Source of the DNA: JBGPEQ01 sp050180895
GTDB taxonomy: Bacteria > Pseudomonadota > Alphaproteobacteria > Dongiales > Dongiaceae
Length of the DNA stretch: 64,000 bases
Assembly: GCA_050180895.1 (NCBI GenBank)
Contig: JBFXDS010000010.1
Span: 1 to 64,000, forward strand
Reading direction: 5' to 3'
The notes beneath the pieces are model-generated. The model saw only the letters and a program-made list of their open reading frames with translations, had not been told where the DNA came from and did no database searches. Shown here piece by piece: positions 1-8,109 of this stretch; the first letter of the stretch is position 1; each line of letters begins with the position of its first letter. A program made the position numbers and the translations under genes.

Positions 1-89
1 AGATGGTCATCATGGTCGCCTGCATGCGCAAGCTCCTCACCATCCTCAACGCCATCCTTCGCGATCGAACCCCATGGCGACCCGCTTGA
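1..89 (+). mobile_element. IS110-family transposase, C-terminal end only
   Basis: The frame that ends in TGA at 87-89 reads MVIMVACMRKLLTILNAI followed by a short R/D/TPW tail. This is the characteristic C-terminus of IS110-family (DEDD, Transposase_20) transposases. The rest of the gene lies outside the window, so it cannot be judged whether the copy is intact. A half copy of a genomic palindrome starts 15 bases after the stop, which suggests that the element inserted in or beside such a repeat. Confidence 0.72.
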
Positions 90-103
90 CCCGCAACACA
101 GTC

Positions 104-125
104 GCTGAGCCTGTCGAAGGACGCA
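104..125. repeat. Half copy of the TTCGACAGGCTCAGGA palindrome family
   Basis: GCTGAGCCTGTCGAAGGACG matches the right arm of the inverted repeats at 30400-30475 and 62268-62351. Only one arm is present here; the other side is occupied by the IS110 end. Confidence 0.6.
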
Positions 126-143
126 GGGGTGATCGTGCAACCA

Positions 144-1280
144 TCAGATGCCGCGTACCGTCTCCGCGATCAGCCAGTCGACCACGGCCTTCTGGGCGTC
201 GAGCGGCGCGGCGCCGGCGGCCACGGCCTCGCGGAAGAGGGCAAGCTGGCGGTGGGCGCTGGTGCCGCGGACGAGGATGCGGCGGGCATGCTCGACCTCC
301 GGCTGGCAGCCGAAGGCCGCGGCATCCTCGCGCACCAGCTCGATCAGCTCCTCCAGCAGGTCGGCATAGGGCACCACCTCGCCCTTGCCGAAATCGGCGA
401 GGCCGGCATCGATGCCGTAGCGCTGCGCCCGCCAGCGGTTCTCGTTGACCAGCATGTGGGCATAGCGGCGCCAGCGCTGGTTGGAGCGCCGGAGGCGCCA
501 GAGCATGCGCAGCAGGCAGCGGTAGAGGGCGGCCACGGCGATGCCGTCGTCCAACGTCGTGCAGACGTCGGTGACGCGCATCTCCAGGGTCGGGAAGCGG
601 GCGCTCGGCCGCACGTCCCACCAGAGCTTGCTGCCGTCCTCGATCAGGCCGGCGGCGACGAGGACGCCGAGATGACGCTCATACTCGCCCCAGCTCTCGA
701 ACAGCTCCGGCAGGCCGGTGCGCGGCAGCTCGTTGAACACGGCCATGCGGTAGGACTTGAGGCCGGTATCCTCGCCGCCCCAGAAGGGCGAGGAGGTGGT
801 GAGGGCCAGCAGATGCGGCAGGAAATAGGCGACCTGGCCCATGAAGTCGACGCGCAGCTGCGGATCCTCGATGCCGACATGGACGTGCATACCGCAGATG
901 ACGAGCCGGCGGCCGGGCGCCTGCAGATCCTGCGCGAGGATGTTGTAGCGCTCCTTGTCGGTATGCTTCTGCAGGTGCCAGGAGGCGAAGGGATGGGTGG
1001 AGGCGGCGATCGGCGCCAGACCGTGGCGCGCCGTCACCTCGGCCACGGTCCGGCGCAGGCGGGCGAGGTCGGCGCGGGCCTCGGCCAGGGTCGCGCAGAC
1101 GCGCGTGCCGACCTCGATCTGCGCGCGCAGGAACTCCGGGGTGACCTGGCTCTCCAGGACCGCCTGACACTCCTCGAACAGGCCGGCCGGCGGCTCGCGC
1201 GCGAGGTCGCGGCTGGCGCGGTCGACCAGCAGGTATTCCTCCTCGATGCCGATGGTGAAGGCCGGCTCGCGGTAGGGCAT
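144..1280 (-). CDS. Carboxylate-amine ligase, YbdK/GCS2 family
   Basis: The 378-residue protein belongs to the glutamate-cysteine ligase type 2 family, usually near 370 residues, which joins a carboxylate to an amine with ATP; the physiological substrate of YbdK-type members is not settled. The N-terminal motif FTIGIEEEYLLVD (about residues 6-19) carries the metal-binding acidic residues, and the central GMHVHVGIEDP segment is typical. The ATG at 1280 is preferred over an upstream in-frame GTG/ATG because the family starts just before GIEEEYLL. It follows the N-formylglutamate amidohydrolase gene with one base between stop and start, so the two are co-transcribed and probably translationally coupled. 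Confidence 0.88.
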   Translation of the reverse strand: MPYREPAFTIGIEEEYLLVDRASRDLAREPPAGLFEECQAVLESQVTPEFLRAQIEVGTRVCATLAEARADLARLRRTVAEVTARHGLAPIAASTHPFASWHLQKHTDKERYNILAQDLQAPGRRLVICGMHVHVGIEDPQLRVDFMGQVAYFLPHLLALTTSSPFWGGEDTGLKSYRMAVFNELPRTGLPELFESWGEYERHLGVLVAAGLIEDGSKLWWDVRPSARFPTLEMRVTDVCTTLDDGIAVAALYRCLLRMLWRLRRSNQRWRRYAHMLVNENRWRAQRYGIDAGLADFGKGEVVPYADLLEELIELVREDAAAFGCQPEVEHARRILVRGTSAHRQLALFREAVAAGAAPLDAQKAVVDWLIAETVRGI

Positions 1281-1281
1281 G

Positions 1282-2109
1282 TCAGTAGCGCTCCACGCGG
1301 TAGAGCGTCTCGTCGGCAAGGACGTCCGCGAGCACCGCGCCGAGCCGGGCGGCCCAAACCTCGGCGCCGTGGTGGGTATCGATCAGGTCCTGGCGCACCT
1401 CGATCAGGACATGGGCGAGGCCGATGTCGTGGCCATGGACGTAGATGGAGTAGCCATGCTCGTCCTGGCCGCTATAGGGCTGGTTGTCGCCGACGCAGAT
1501 GCCGCCCTCGGCGGCGAGCCGCTTCATCACGGGCACCGGCAGGCGCGGATCGCGGTTCCACAGGATGCCGATGTGCCAGGGCCGCTCGAAGCCATTCATG
1601 ACCGGCGTGAAGCTGTGCATGGAGACGACGGCCGGCACCAGCCCGGCGCGGCGGCGGCCCTCGATCACCCGCGCGACGGCGTTGTGATAAGGCGTGAACA
1701 GGGCGGCGGCGCGGCGGGCGCGGTCGGCCGCCGTGAGGTTGCGGTTGCCGGGAACGGCAACGCCGTCGCTCTCCTGCGGCATCGAGGTGGGGTCGCCGAG
1801 CCTGCGGTTGCAGTCGATCACCAGCCGCGAATAGCCGGCGAGGATGGCCGGCGCATCGAGCCGCCTGGCCAAGCGGCGGGTGACGTCGGCGATGCCGATA
1901 TCCCAGGCGATGTGGCGGGCGAGCTCGGCCGGGCCGAGGCCGAGCGTGCCGAGGGATTGTGGAATGGCGCGGCCGGCATGATCGGCGAGCAGGACGACGC
2001 GGGCGGCGCCATCGGGATTGACGATCTCGAAGGGCGGCGGGTCGGCGGGACCGAGCAGGGACTCGTCGATCTCGTCGGCTCGGTCAGTCGCGCCGGGGGC
2101 GGAGGGCAT
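1282..2109 (-). CDS. N-formylglutamate amidohydrolase family protein
   Basis: The 275-residue product matches the N-formylglutamate amidohydrolase (HutG-like) family, which hydrolyses N-formyl-amino acids in the cytoplasm. Visible signatures are VVLLADHAGRAIP near residue 35, the DWDIGI-like AWDIGIADVT segment, and VSMHSFTPVMNG with the conserved His. The reading frame stays open upstream to 2424, but that extension has the composition of non-coding DNA; the ATG at 2109 gives the usual family length. It is the first gene of a two-gene operon with the YbdK-like ligase. No his utilisation genes are nearby, so a role in histidine breakdown is not supported. Confidence 0.87.
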   Translation of the reverse strand: MPSAPGATDRADEIDESLLGPADPPPFEIVNPDGAARVVLLADHAGRAIPQSLGTLGLGPAELARHIAWDIGIADVTRRLARRLDAPAILAGYSRLVIDCNRRLGDPTSMPQESDGVAVPGNRNLTAADRARRAAALFTPYHNAVARVIEGRRRAGLVPAVVSMHSFTPVMNGFERPWHIGILWNRDPRLPVPVMKRLAAEGGICVGDNQPYSGQDEHGYSIYVHGHDIGLAHVLIEVRQDLIDTHHGAEVWAARLGAVLADVLADETLYRVERY

Positions 2110-2926
2110 GGCGGGACTAGACCAAATCGCCGGGCGGGCGGCAAGGCAGGGAGCCGGGTCGGGCCGCTGGGCGGGGTATCGAAGCGAAACGGAGCGGGTT
2201 GTTAGCCGCAGATGAACGCCGATAAGGCGATGCCACTGCTGGGGAGAGGGTCGACTCGCAAACTCGAGATTCAACCCTATCGCATTTTGCGTATGGCTTC
2301 CAGGGCTTGGTATTTGCTTGGGGTAAGGCGAGCCCTCCCGACCTTCCGAGACGATGCGGTCGGTTGTCGTCAGATACACGATGTCAAAAATCGCTGTCCT
2401 CTCGCATTGAGGACGGAAAATCAAGTATAGGAACTAAGAGAGAACATGTCAAGGGGCTTGTACGCCTCCTATACGCATCGCGGTGGATCGACAAACGCAT
2501 TGTGTTCGAACAGTTGCCGCGACGGCGCGGCATAGCCGGTATGTTCGGCAGCTGCCAGCCGAGCACGACCGAACCACGCGCATGACGGCTATTCCGGACC
2601 CAAAATTGGGTGTCTGACCCCTGAAAGACCCACAGGCGATGTGTAAAGCGCATGAGGCAGGGCGAGCGTGAAGTCGCACAGTTGTCAGGACAGCATTCGA
2701 AACTTCGCAGCAAACACCATATCTGAAAGACGGATGCCACAGCGCGGTACAAATTCATCTGGTTTGGCCTCCCCGATTTTAACAATGGGCATCGGGGCGA
2801 AGTCCGTTTTTGCCAGTAGCGATTCCTTTGGTGGAACTCTACCTATCGTCTCAGCTTTGGATTGTTTGCCATCCGTATCTGCCCCCGAAAAGGGGTCGCA
2901 AAATGGCGGATTGGGTTTGATGGAAG
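2110..2926. other. Gene-poor, AT-richer interval
   Basis: No open frame here looks coding: the longest ones have poor codon use and no recognisable motif. At 2599-2622 lies CCCAAAATTGGG followed by TGTCTGACCCC, a short palindrome plus a motif whose core TCTGACCC recurs inverted at 5466-5473 on the other side of the restriction-modification genes. The base composition is clearly lower in GC than the surrounding chromosome, which fits acquired DNA. Confidence 0.5.
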
Positions 2927-3283
2927 TTAGTGTGCTCTGACAATCAGAGTGATTTCAACAATGTGAGCTGTAGCGCCTCCGCATATCGTAGTCTGGCGAT
3001 TGAATGGCCTATGTTTGAAGCTGACAACGGTCGGCTCGCTCGTATCTGGCGCAACAACCGTGTATAGATTTAGTGGCATGTTCGACAGTGATAACAGATC
3101 CTGCAAACTCGCCTCATCAAGCTCGACCTGACCCTTGAACGCGTCCTGTGCCGTAGCTCGCGGCCTACGCTTAGGTGGTCCTCTATCCATCGGCGTTATG
3201 ATAAATTCTTGATCCTTGGTCCTCGCCAATTTCTTGACGATCCACTTCAGATGCATGGGCCATGCGGTTGGGTTCTGCATCAT
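2927..3283 (-). CDS. Hypothetical protein, third gene of the restriction-modification operon
   Basis: This 118-residue protein is not recognised. It begins with two ATG codons (3283 and 3280) after a good GGGGAGG ribosome site, and lies 28 bases downstream of the endonuclease gene on the same strand. The N-terminal half is basic (a KKLARTKDQ segment, then GPPKRRPRA); the C-terminal half is neutral with predicted beta strands. There is no membrane segment or cysteine pair. Position suggests an accessory of the restriction-modification system or an unrelated gene carried with it. Codon use is less GC-biased than in the core genes. That it is a real gene rests on the ribosome site and operon position. 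Confidence 0.5.
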   Translation of the reverse strand: MMQNPTAWPMHLKWIVKKLARTKDQEFIITPMDRGPPKRRPRATAQDAFKGQVELDEASLQDLLSLSNMPLNLYTVVAPDTSEPTVVSFKHRPFNRQTTICGGATAHIVEITLIVRAH

Positions 3284-3311
3284 ATCAACTTATCCTCCCC
3301 TCAATCATCAC

Positions 3312-4160
3312 CTATCCCTCAAATCGCGCCGCGTATGCCGTCGTCAGCGCCTTGATGAACTCGTCCCATCGCAGGCCGTTGCCGGCGGGCGGCAGGTCGG
3401 GGTCGACCGTGCCGGTGCTGGGGTCGTAGGCGACGACGGCGATGCCTTCGAGGAGGTGGGCGGCGTCGGCTTCGGTCCGGCGGCCGCCGGCGCGGATGAG
3501 GCGCTGCACGGCACGCTCGATCAGGTGGCGGGTCGACTTCGTTCCTACGGTTCCGGCAGTCACGGGCGCCTCGGGGAGCGGTTCGTCGGCATCGACGGAT
3601 GCGTTGCGCCCCTCGCCTTCCTCGGCCGCCTCTTCGATCGCTTCGGCCTTGCCCGCTTCGCGGCTTCCCGTCTCCTCGTAGGTGGGAATGACGAGCACGC
3701 CGCCGATCACTGCGAAGGGAAACTTGAGGTGGAGGTTGACGGCGAATGTGCGGAGGTCGCCGAAGCGGTTCCAGATGGCGCGGCCGACCGCGAGATTGAC
3801 AGGCTTGAGTTCCACGGCTAGCCGCAAACCGTCGAGCGGGTGAATCTCCGAGACATCGGCGTTGGTGATCCGCAGCGCGCCGGCCACCTTGCGCTCGCCG
3901 ACGACCGCGTCGCCCAGGTTCGGGAGATTCGTCCGCAGCTCGCCGACAAGAGCGCGGCCGAGCGCGCTCGACAGGCGAATCTGCGCGGCCTTCTTCGGCC
4001 CGCTTCCCAGAGCATGGCTCTCCCGGACATAGGCGCTGACCGCGGCGATGTAGTCGCCGATCGAGCAGGCGGAGAGCGATGCCAGCCGGTCGATCGCCGC
4101 AATGCCGGTGGGCTCAAGCTTGCCCGAGCCGTCGGAGCGCCGTTGCGGGCGCTTCGTCAT
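3312..4160 (-). CDS. Putative type II restriction endonuclease
   Basis: The 282-residue protein has no family I can name with certainty, but it lies 12 bases downstream of a DNA methyltransferase gene in the same direction, the standard place for the cognate endonuclease. The segment PLDGLRLAVELKPVN (about residues 112-126) fits a PD-(D/E)XK nuclease core: Asp, six residues, then E-L-K. An acidic, low-complexity linker (AIEEAAEEGEGRN) follows near residue 180. The ATG at 4160 is the first good start. The call is an inference from operon position and the ELK motif; the recognition sequence cannot be told. Confidence 0.68.
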   Translation of the reverse strand: MTKRPQRRSDGSGKLEPTGIAAIDRLASLSACSIGDYIAAVSAYVRESHALGSGPKKAAQIRLSSALGRALVGELRTNLPNLGDAVVGERKVAGALRITNADVSEIHPLDGLRLAVELKPVNLAVGRAIWNRFGDLRTFAVNLHLKFPFAVIGGVLVIPTYEETGSREAGKAEAIEEAAEEGEGRNASVDADEPLPEAPVTAGTVGTKSTRHLIERAVQRLIRAGGRRTEADAAHLLEGIAVVAYDPSTGTVDPDLPPAGNGLRWDEFIKALTTAYAARFEG

Positions 4161-4172
4161 GCGGACGAGCCG

Positions 4173-5237
4173 TCAGAGACTGGCGACGGCGTCGATCGGG
4201 TCGTTGGCGCCGGGGCGCGCATTGCCTCTGGTTTCGAGCGGATAAAGGATGAAGTCGCGCCGCTGCGGGCCGGCGGCGGCCGGCTTGCGCAACTCGGCGG
4301 CGATCCTGTGCGCCGCCATCGTGACGTAAGACTCCTCGACCTCGACCGAGATCGAAGAGCGGCCCGTGCGGAGGGCGGCGATCGCCGTCGATCCCGAGCC
4401 GGCGAAGGGATCGAGCACGCTGTCGCCAGCGAAGCTGAACATGCGGACGATGCGCTCGGCCAGTTCGACCGGATACGGCGCGGGATGGCCGTTGCGGAGG
4501 CTGGCGCCGCGGATGTCGGACCAGACCGGCCGCATCCAGGCGTCCATCTCGTCGCGCTGGAGCATCGACAGCGCCTTTTGCATCATCGAGGTCGAGCGGT
4601 AGCCGCCGGGCTTGCGGAGCATGAGGATGTGCTCGTGATCGTTCTTGATGATAGCGCCCGGCTGATAGGGCTTGCCGTAGTAACCGCTCGAGCCGCCGCC
4701 CGCCTCGTTCGTGCGGTTGCCGATCTTGAACCAGAGGATCGGCGTCAGGTTGTCGAGGCCGAGCCTGCGGCTGCGCACCTGGATGTCGGAGGGCAGCGGC
4801 AGGACGCGGTGCCGTCCGTCGACGCGCCGGGGAATGAGGATGTCGCCGATCACGCAGCAGATCCGGCCGCCCGGAACCAGGACGCGGACGCATTCCCTCC
4901 AGACCTTGTCGAGTTCCGAAAGGAAGCGCTCATAGTCTTCGAGGCGGCCGAGTTGAGCGCCGCCCAGGTCGGACTCGTAGGGCTTCAGATTGAAATAGGG
5001 CGGTGACGTGACCACGAGGTGCACCGATTCGTCGGCCAAGCCCCTCAGATTCCGGCTGTCACCCTGCATGACCGCATGGGTCGTCCGATCGAATGGGGCG
5101 GGCCACGGTTTCGACCGCCACCAACGGTTGACAGCAAGCAGGCGATGCGGCGCACCGTCCTCGTTGTCTGTCTGGGGAAGAGATGGTTCGACATCCGAAT
5201 GACAGACCCGATCGACGCGGCTGGCGGAGTAGCTCAT
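4173..5237 (-). CDS. Type II DNA methyltransferase, beta class (probable N4-cytosine)
   Basis: The protein (354 residues) transfers a methyl group from SAM to a base in the recognition site, protecting host DNA from the adjacent nuclease. Catalytic motif IV TSPPYFN appears near residue 73, well before the SAM-binding motif SVLDPFAGSGSTAIAAL near residue 280, the beta-class order; TSPPY rather than DPPY favours N4-cytosine over N6-adenine. The variable region between them carries target recognition. The ATG at 5237 is chosen over the in-frame ATG at 5255 because GGGAGAGGA lies six to seven bases upstream of it. It heads a likely three-gene operon; no C-protein controller gene is visible. Confidence 0.9.
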   Translation of the reverse strand: MSYSASRVDRVCHSDVEPSLPQTDNEDGAPHRLLAVNRWWRSKPWPAPFDRTTHAVMQGDSRNLRGLADESVHLVVTSPPYFNLKPYESDLGGAQLGRLEDYERFLSELDKVWRECVRVLVPGGRICCVIGDILIPRRVDGRHRVLPLPSDIQVRSRRLGLDNLTPILWFKIGNRTNEAGGGSSGYYGKPYQPGAIIKNDHEHILMLRKPGGYRSTSMMQKALSMLQRDEMDAWMRPVWSDIRGASLRNGHPAPYPVELAERIVRMFSFAGDSVLDPFAGSGSTAIAALRTGRSSISVEVEESYVTMAAHRIAAELRKPAAAGPQRRDFILYPLETRGNARPGANDPIDAVASL

Positions 5238-5722
5238 GGGACATTCCTCTCCCAAGTAATAGTAGTTGCTTTAGCGGGTGCCTACTAGATGCATGTTCGC
5301 CTCGAACATTGAACGAACACTATAAGCCAGCTCCGCCCAGCCGGTCGAGAGAAACGTTCACTTTCCGTACAATTTTGTTTGCCCTCCAAACCCCTGGCAC
5401 AGCGGAGCCGCGGCCGAAGACCACGGACGTCCCAAACGCCCGTCAATTGGTCGGAGATGAAATTAGGGTCAGAGTGTGTCCTACGAGAGGGAACCCGTTT
5501 GGCGCTTGCGATCCAAGATGAAGAGGATGAGCGCGGCAAGCTCGTTGCCGAGTTTCCGATCGCGTGCTGCCTTGAAGTCGATAACGGACATGCAGCGGCT
5601 CAACCGACCTCCGCGAACCGATTTCCGCGCTTGGTCTCCTAACAACTAACGCGATGCAGCCTGGGGAGTTCTCTGACAAGCTTGTGGCATCAGGGCCCCT
5701 CTCAGGTTCCCCCGCCGCTTCC
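5238..5722. other. Non-coding interval upstream of the restriction-modification operon
   Basis: No credible gene is seen. The stretch must contain the methyltransferase promoter, near the AT-rich bases 5250-5285. At 5459-5481 GAAATTAGGGTCAGAGTGTG occurs; its GGGTCAGA core is the inverse of the core at 2613-2620, so the two copies bracket the restriction-modification genes. The rest looks like degraded former coding or repeat sequence. Confidence 0.45.
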
Positions 5723-7966
5723 CTATTTCGTCTCCGGGCGGAACACAGCGTCCCAGTCCGGGCCGGGCGGCGACTGCTCGAACTCGGCGATGCGGGACTC
5801 GTAGAGGCGGTGGAGGCGGTCGAGGCGGCCGTCGAGGCCACGGCACTCGTCGAGCGCCGCCCTGGCTGCCGACCACTCCTGGCGGCGGTAGGCGGTGATC
5901 ATGCGGGCGTGGCGCTCCGCCAGGCGCTTGAAGCCCTCCGCGGCCGCCAGCTCGGCGCCGCCGAGGAGGGCGTAGATGCGGACGGCGTCCTCCTTGCCGA
6001 AGACGGCGACGAGGTCGACCTCGACCATGGCGAAGCCCGGCGCCAGCAGCTGCGTCGACTCGCTGACGAGGGCGCCGACGCCGTAAAACCTGGTCAGCGA
6101 CTCCAGCCGCGAGGCGAGGTTCACGGGATCGCCGAGTACCGAGTAGTTGAAGCGGTGGAGCGACCCGAGATTGCCGACGACGCAGTCGCCGGTGTTGATG
6201 CCGATGCCCATGGCGAGCGACAGCGGCACGCGGCCGCCGTCGGCGGCCTGCGCCTCCGCGTGCAGGGCCTCGTTCAGGCGGTCGAGGGCCGCGCCCATGG
6301 CGAGCGCCGCGGCGCAGGCGCGCGCCGCGTGATCGGCCATGTCGAGGGGCGCGTTCCAGAAGGCGATCAGGGAATCGCCGACATATTTGTCGATGGTGCC
6401 GCCCTGCTGCATCACGGCCTCGGTCATTGGCGTGAGGAAGCGGTTGATGAGGGATGTGAGAGCCTGCGGGTCTTCGCGCATCTGCTCGGAGATCGATGTG
6501 AAGTTGCGCAGGTCCATGAACATCACGGTCATCGTCTTCAGCTCGCCGCCGAGGCGCAGGCGGTCCGGCTCGCGCGCCAGCCGCTCGACCAGGACGGGCG
6601 AGAGGTACTGGCGGAAGGCCAGGCTCACCTGTTTCCGCTGCCGTTCGGTGAGCGTGTACTTCACGTAGATCAACAGCGCGTAGAGCAGCGTGCCGGAGAC
6701 GACGGGAAAGAACCACTCGAACAGCAGCGAGTGCGCCTGGAACAGGTAGAGCGACCCGCCGAACAGGACGAGCGACGCCAGGCCGTGCAGGCCGGCGGTC
6801 CAGCGGATCGGCAGCGCCGGCACGAACAGGATCAGCAGCAGGCCGCCGAGAAAGAGGACGACCAGCTCGACCCCCACGGCATAGCTGGGGCGCACGAGGT
6901 AGTCGCCGGCGAGGATGTTCTCGAGCAGCTGGGCGTGGATCTCGACGCCGGGCATGCTGCCGCCGACCGGCGTGGCGCGGATGTCGCGCAGGCCCGCCGC
7001 CGAGGTGCCGACGAGCACGAGGCGGCCGGCGAAGCGCTGCGGATCGGCGCGGCCGGCGATGACGTCGGCGGCCGACACGTAGCGCGCGTGGTCCGACGGG
7101 CCGTAGCGGACGTGGAGCATGCCCGTATTGTCGGTGCGTATGGCAACGCCCGCCACCTTGACGGCGGCGATTCCGCTGGTCGCGCCGCCAATCGCCGGCT
7201 CGAGCTCGATGGCGTAGCTCTGCTGACCGGTGGCCACGCGCAGCAGCTCGACATCGAGCGAGGGCACGATCACATCGCCGACGCGGACGACGAGCGGCAC
7301 GCGGCGGACGATGCCGTCGACCTCGTTGACGAGGCCGAAATTTCCGCGTCCGGCCGCGGCGGCGGCAAGCTCGGGAAGATTCTCGAGCAGCGAGCCGAAC
7401 GGGTTGAGATAGGGCCGCGGATCGCCATTGAGCAATCCGGCGGTCGTCTGCGGATCGCGCGGCGGCGCCGGCGGACGCTCCGCGGACGACAGCGCGATCT
7501 GGCCGAGCACGACCCGGCCCGGGCGGAGGCTATCGGCGAAGACCGCGTCATTGGTGCGCAGATCGACCAGCGCCCGCCGAAGATCGGCCGGCGGCAACGA
7601 CAGCAGCCGGGCGGTATCGATCGACAGGTTGCGGTCCGGCTCGGCGAAGACGACGTCGAAGCCGATGGCGGCGGCTCCGTCGCGGCGCAGGCGGTTGACT
7701 AGGCTGGCGAGCACCGTGCGCGGCCACGGCCACTGCCCCAATTCCGCCAGGCTGGCCTCGTCGACATCGACGATGGCCACGGGAAAAGTCGATTCGATCC
7801 GCGGCAGCCATTGCTGGAACATGTCGAAAAAGCTGAACCGCATGGTCACCAGCGGGTCGGGATTCCACCAGCGGATGAGCAGCAGGTCGATCAGCAGGAG
7901 GAGGCCGACCAGACGGCCCCGGCCGAAAAATTGCCGCGCACGGGCCGGCACCCCGGTCATGAGCAC
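5723..7966 (-). CDS. CHASE2-domain class III adenylate cyclase
   Basis: The 747-residue membrane protein makes cyclic nucleotide in response to an extracytoplasmic signal. A transmembrane helix (about 19-34) is followed by a periplasmic CHASE2 domain (about 40-330, with FDMFQQWLP and GFDVVFAEPD), three hydrophobic helices (about 355-440) and a cytoplasmic cyclase domain (about 480-660). Both metal-binding aspartates are present (FMDLRNFTS and YVGDSLIAFW), as are the Lys of IDKYVGD and the transition-state Asn/Arg of GDPVNLASRLE, so activity toward ATP is expected. The start is GTG at 7966 or ATG at 7960. It lies downstream of a FecR-domain gene, a recurrent partner of CHASE2 cyclases. Confidence 0.92.
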   Translation of the reverse strand: MLMTGVPARARQFFGRGRLVGLLLLIDLLLIRWWNPDPLVTMRFSFFDMFQQWLPRIESTFPVAIVDVDEASLAELGQWPWPRTVLASLVNRLRRDGAAAIGFDVVFAEPDRNLSIDTARLLSLPPADLRRALVDLRTNDAVFADSLRPGRVVLGQIALSSAERPPAPPRDPQTTAGLLNGDPRPYLNPFGSLLENLPELAAAAAGRGNFGLVNEVDGIVRRVPLVVRVGDVIVPSLDVELLRVATGQQSYAIELEPAIGGATSGIAAVKVAGVAIRTDNTGMLHVRYGPSDHARYVSAADVIAGRADPQRFAGRLVLVGTSAAGLRDIRATPVGGSMPGVEIHAQLLENILAGDYLVRPSYAVGVELVVLFLGGLLLILFVPALPIRWTAGLHGLASLVLFGGSLYLFQAHSLLFEWFFPVVSGTLLYALLIYVKYTLTERQRKQVSLAFRQYLSPVLVERLAREPDRLRLGGELKTMTVMFMDLRNFTSISEQMREDPQALTSLINRFLTPMTEAVMQQGGTIDKYVGDSLIAFWNAPLDMADHAARACAAALAMGAALDRLNEALHAEAQAADGGRVPLSLAMGIGINTGDCVVGNLGSLHRFNYSVLGDPVNLASRLESLTRFYGVGALVSESTQLLAPGFAMVEVDLVAVFGKEDAVRIYALLGGAELAAAEGFKRLAERHARMITAYRRQEWSAARAALDECRGLDGRLDRLHRLYESRIAEFEQSPPGPDWDAVFRPETK

Positions 7967-8109
7967 GGCAACGGAGAGCGCAAACGACCACGGAGCGGAC
8001 GGGGTGAACGCGGGTGCGCCGTCATGCGCGCCAGCGGCGCGCCGGAGTGCTTACCTGCGTTCATGCGTCAATCTACGCTGTCGTTCCCTATGGTATCTAT
8101 AGCATCTCC

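Noticed and set aside
2384..2785. A 133-codon minus-strand open frame in the gap before the restriction-modification operon
   Set aside because: It has no ribosome site and no motif, is Cys/Arg/Ser-rich, and crosses the palindromic motif at 2599.
5654..7702. A 682-codon plus-strand open frame opposite the adenylate cyclase
   Set aside because: It is a shadow frame; the cyclase on the minus strand has intact catalytic residues.
8028..8046. Terminator hairpin after the FecR-VWA gene
   Set aside because: GCGCGC/GCGCGC is a low-information self-complementary run with no T tract; in this GC-rich DNA it could be chance.
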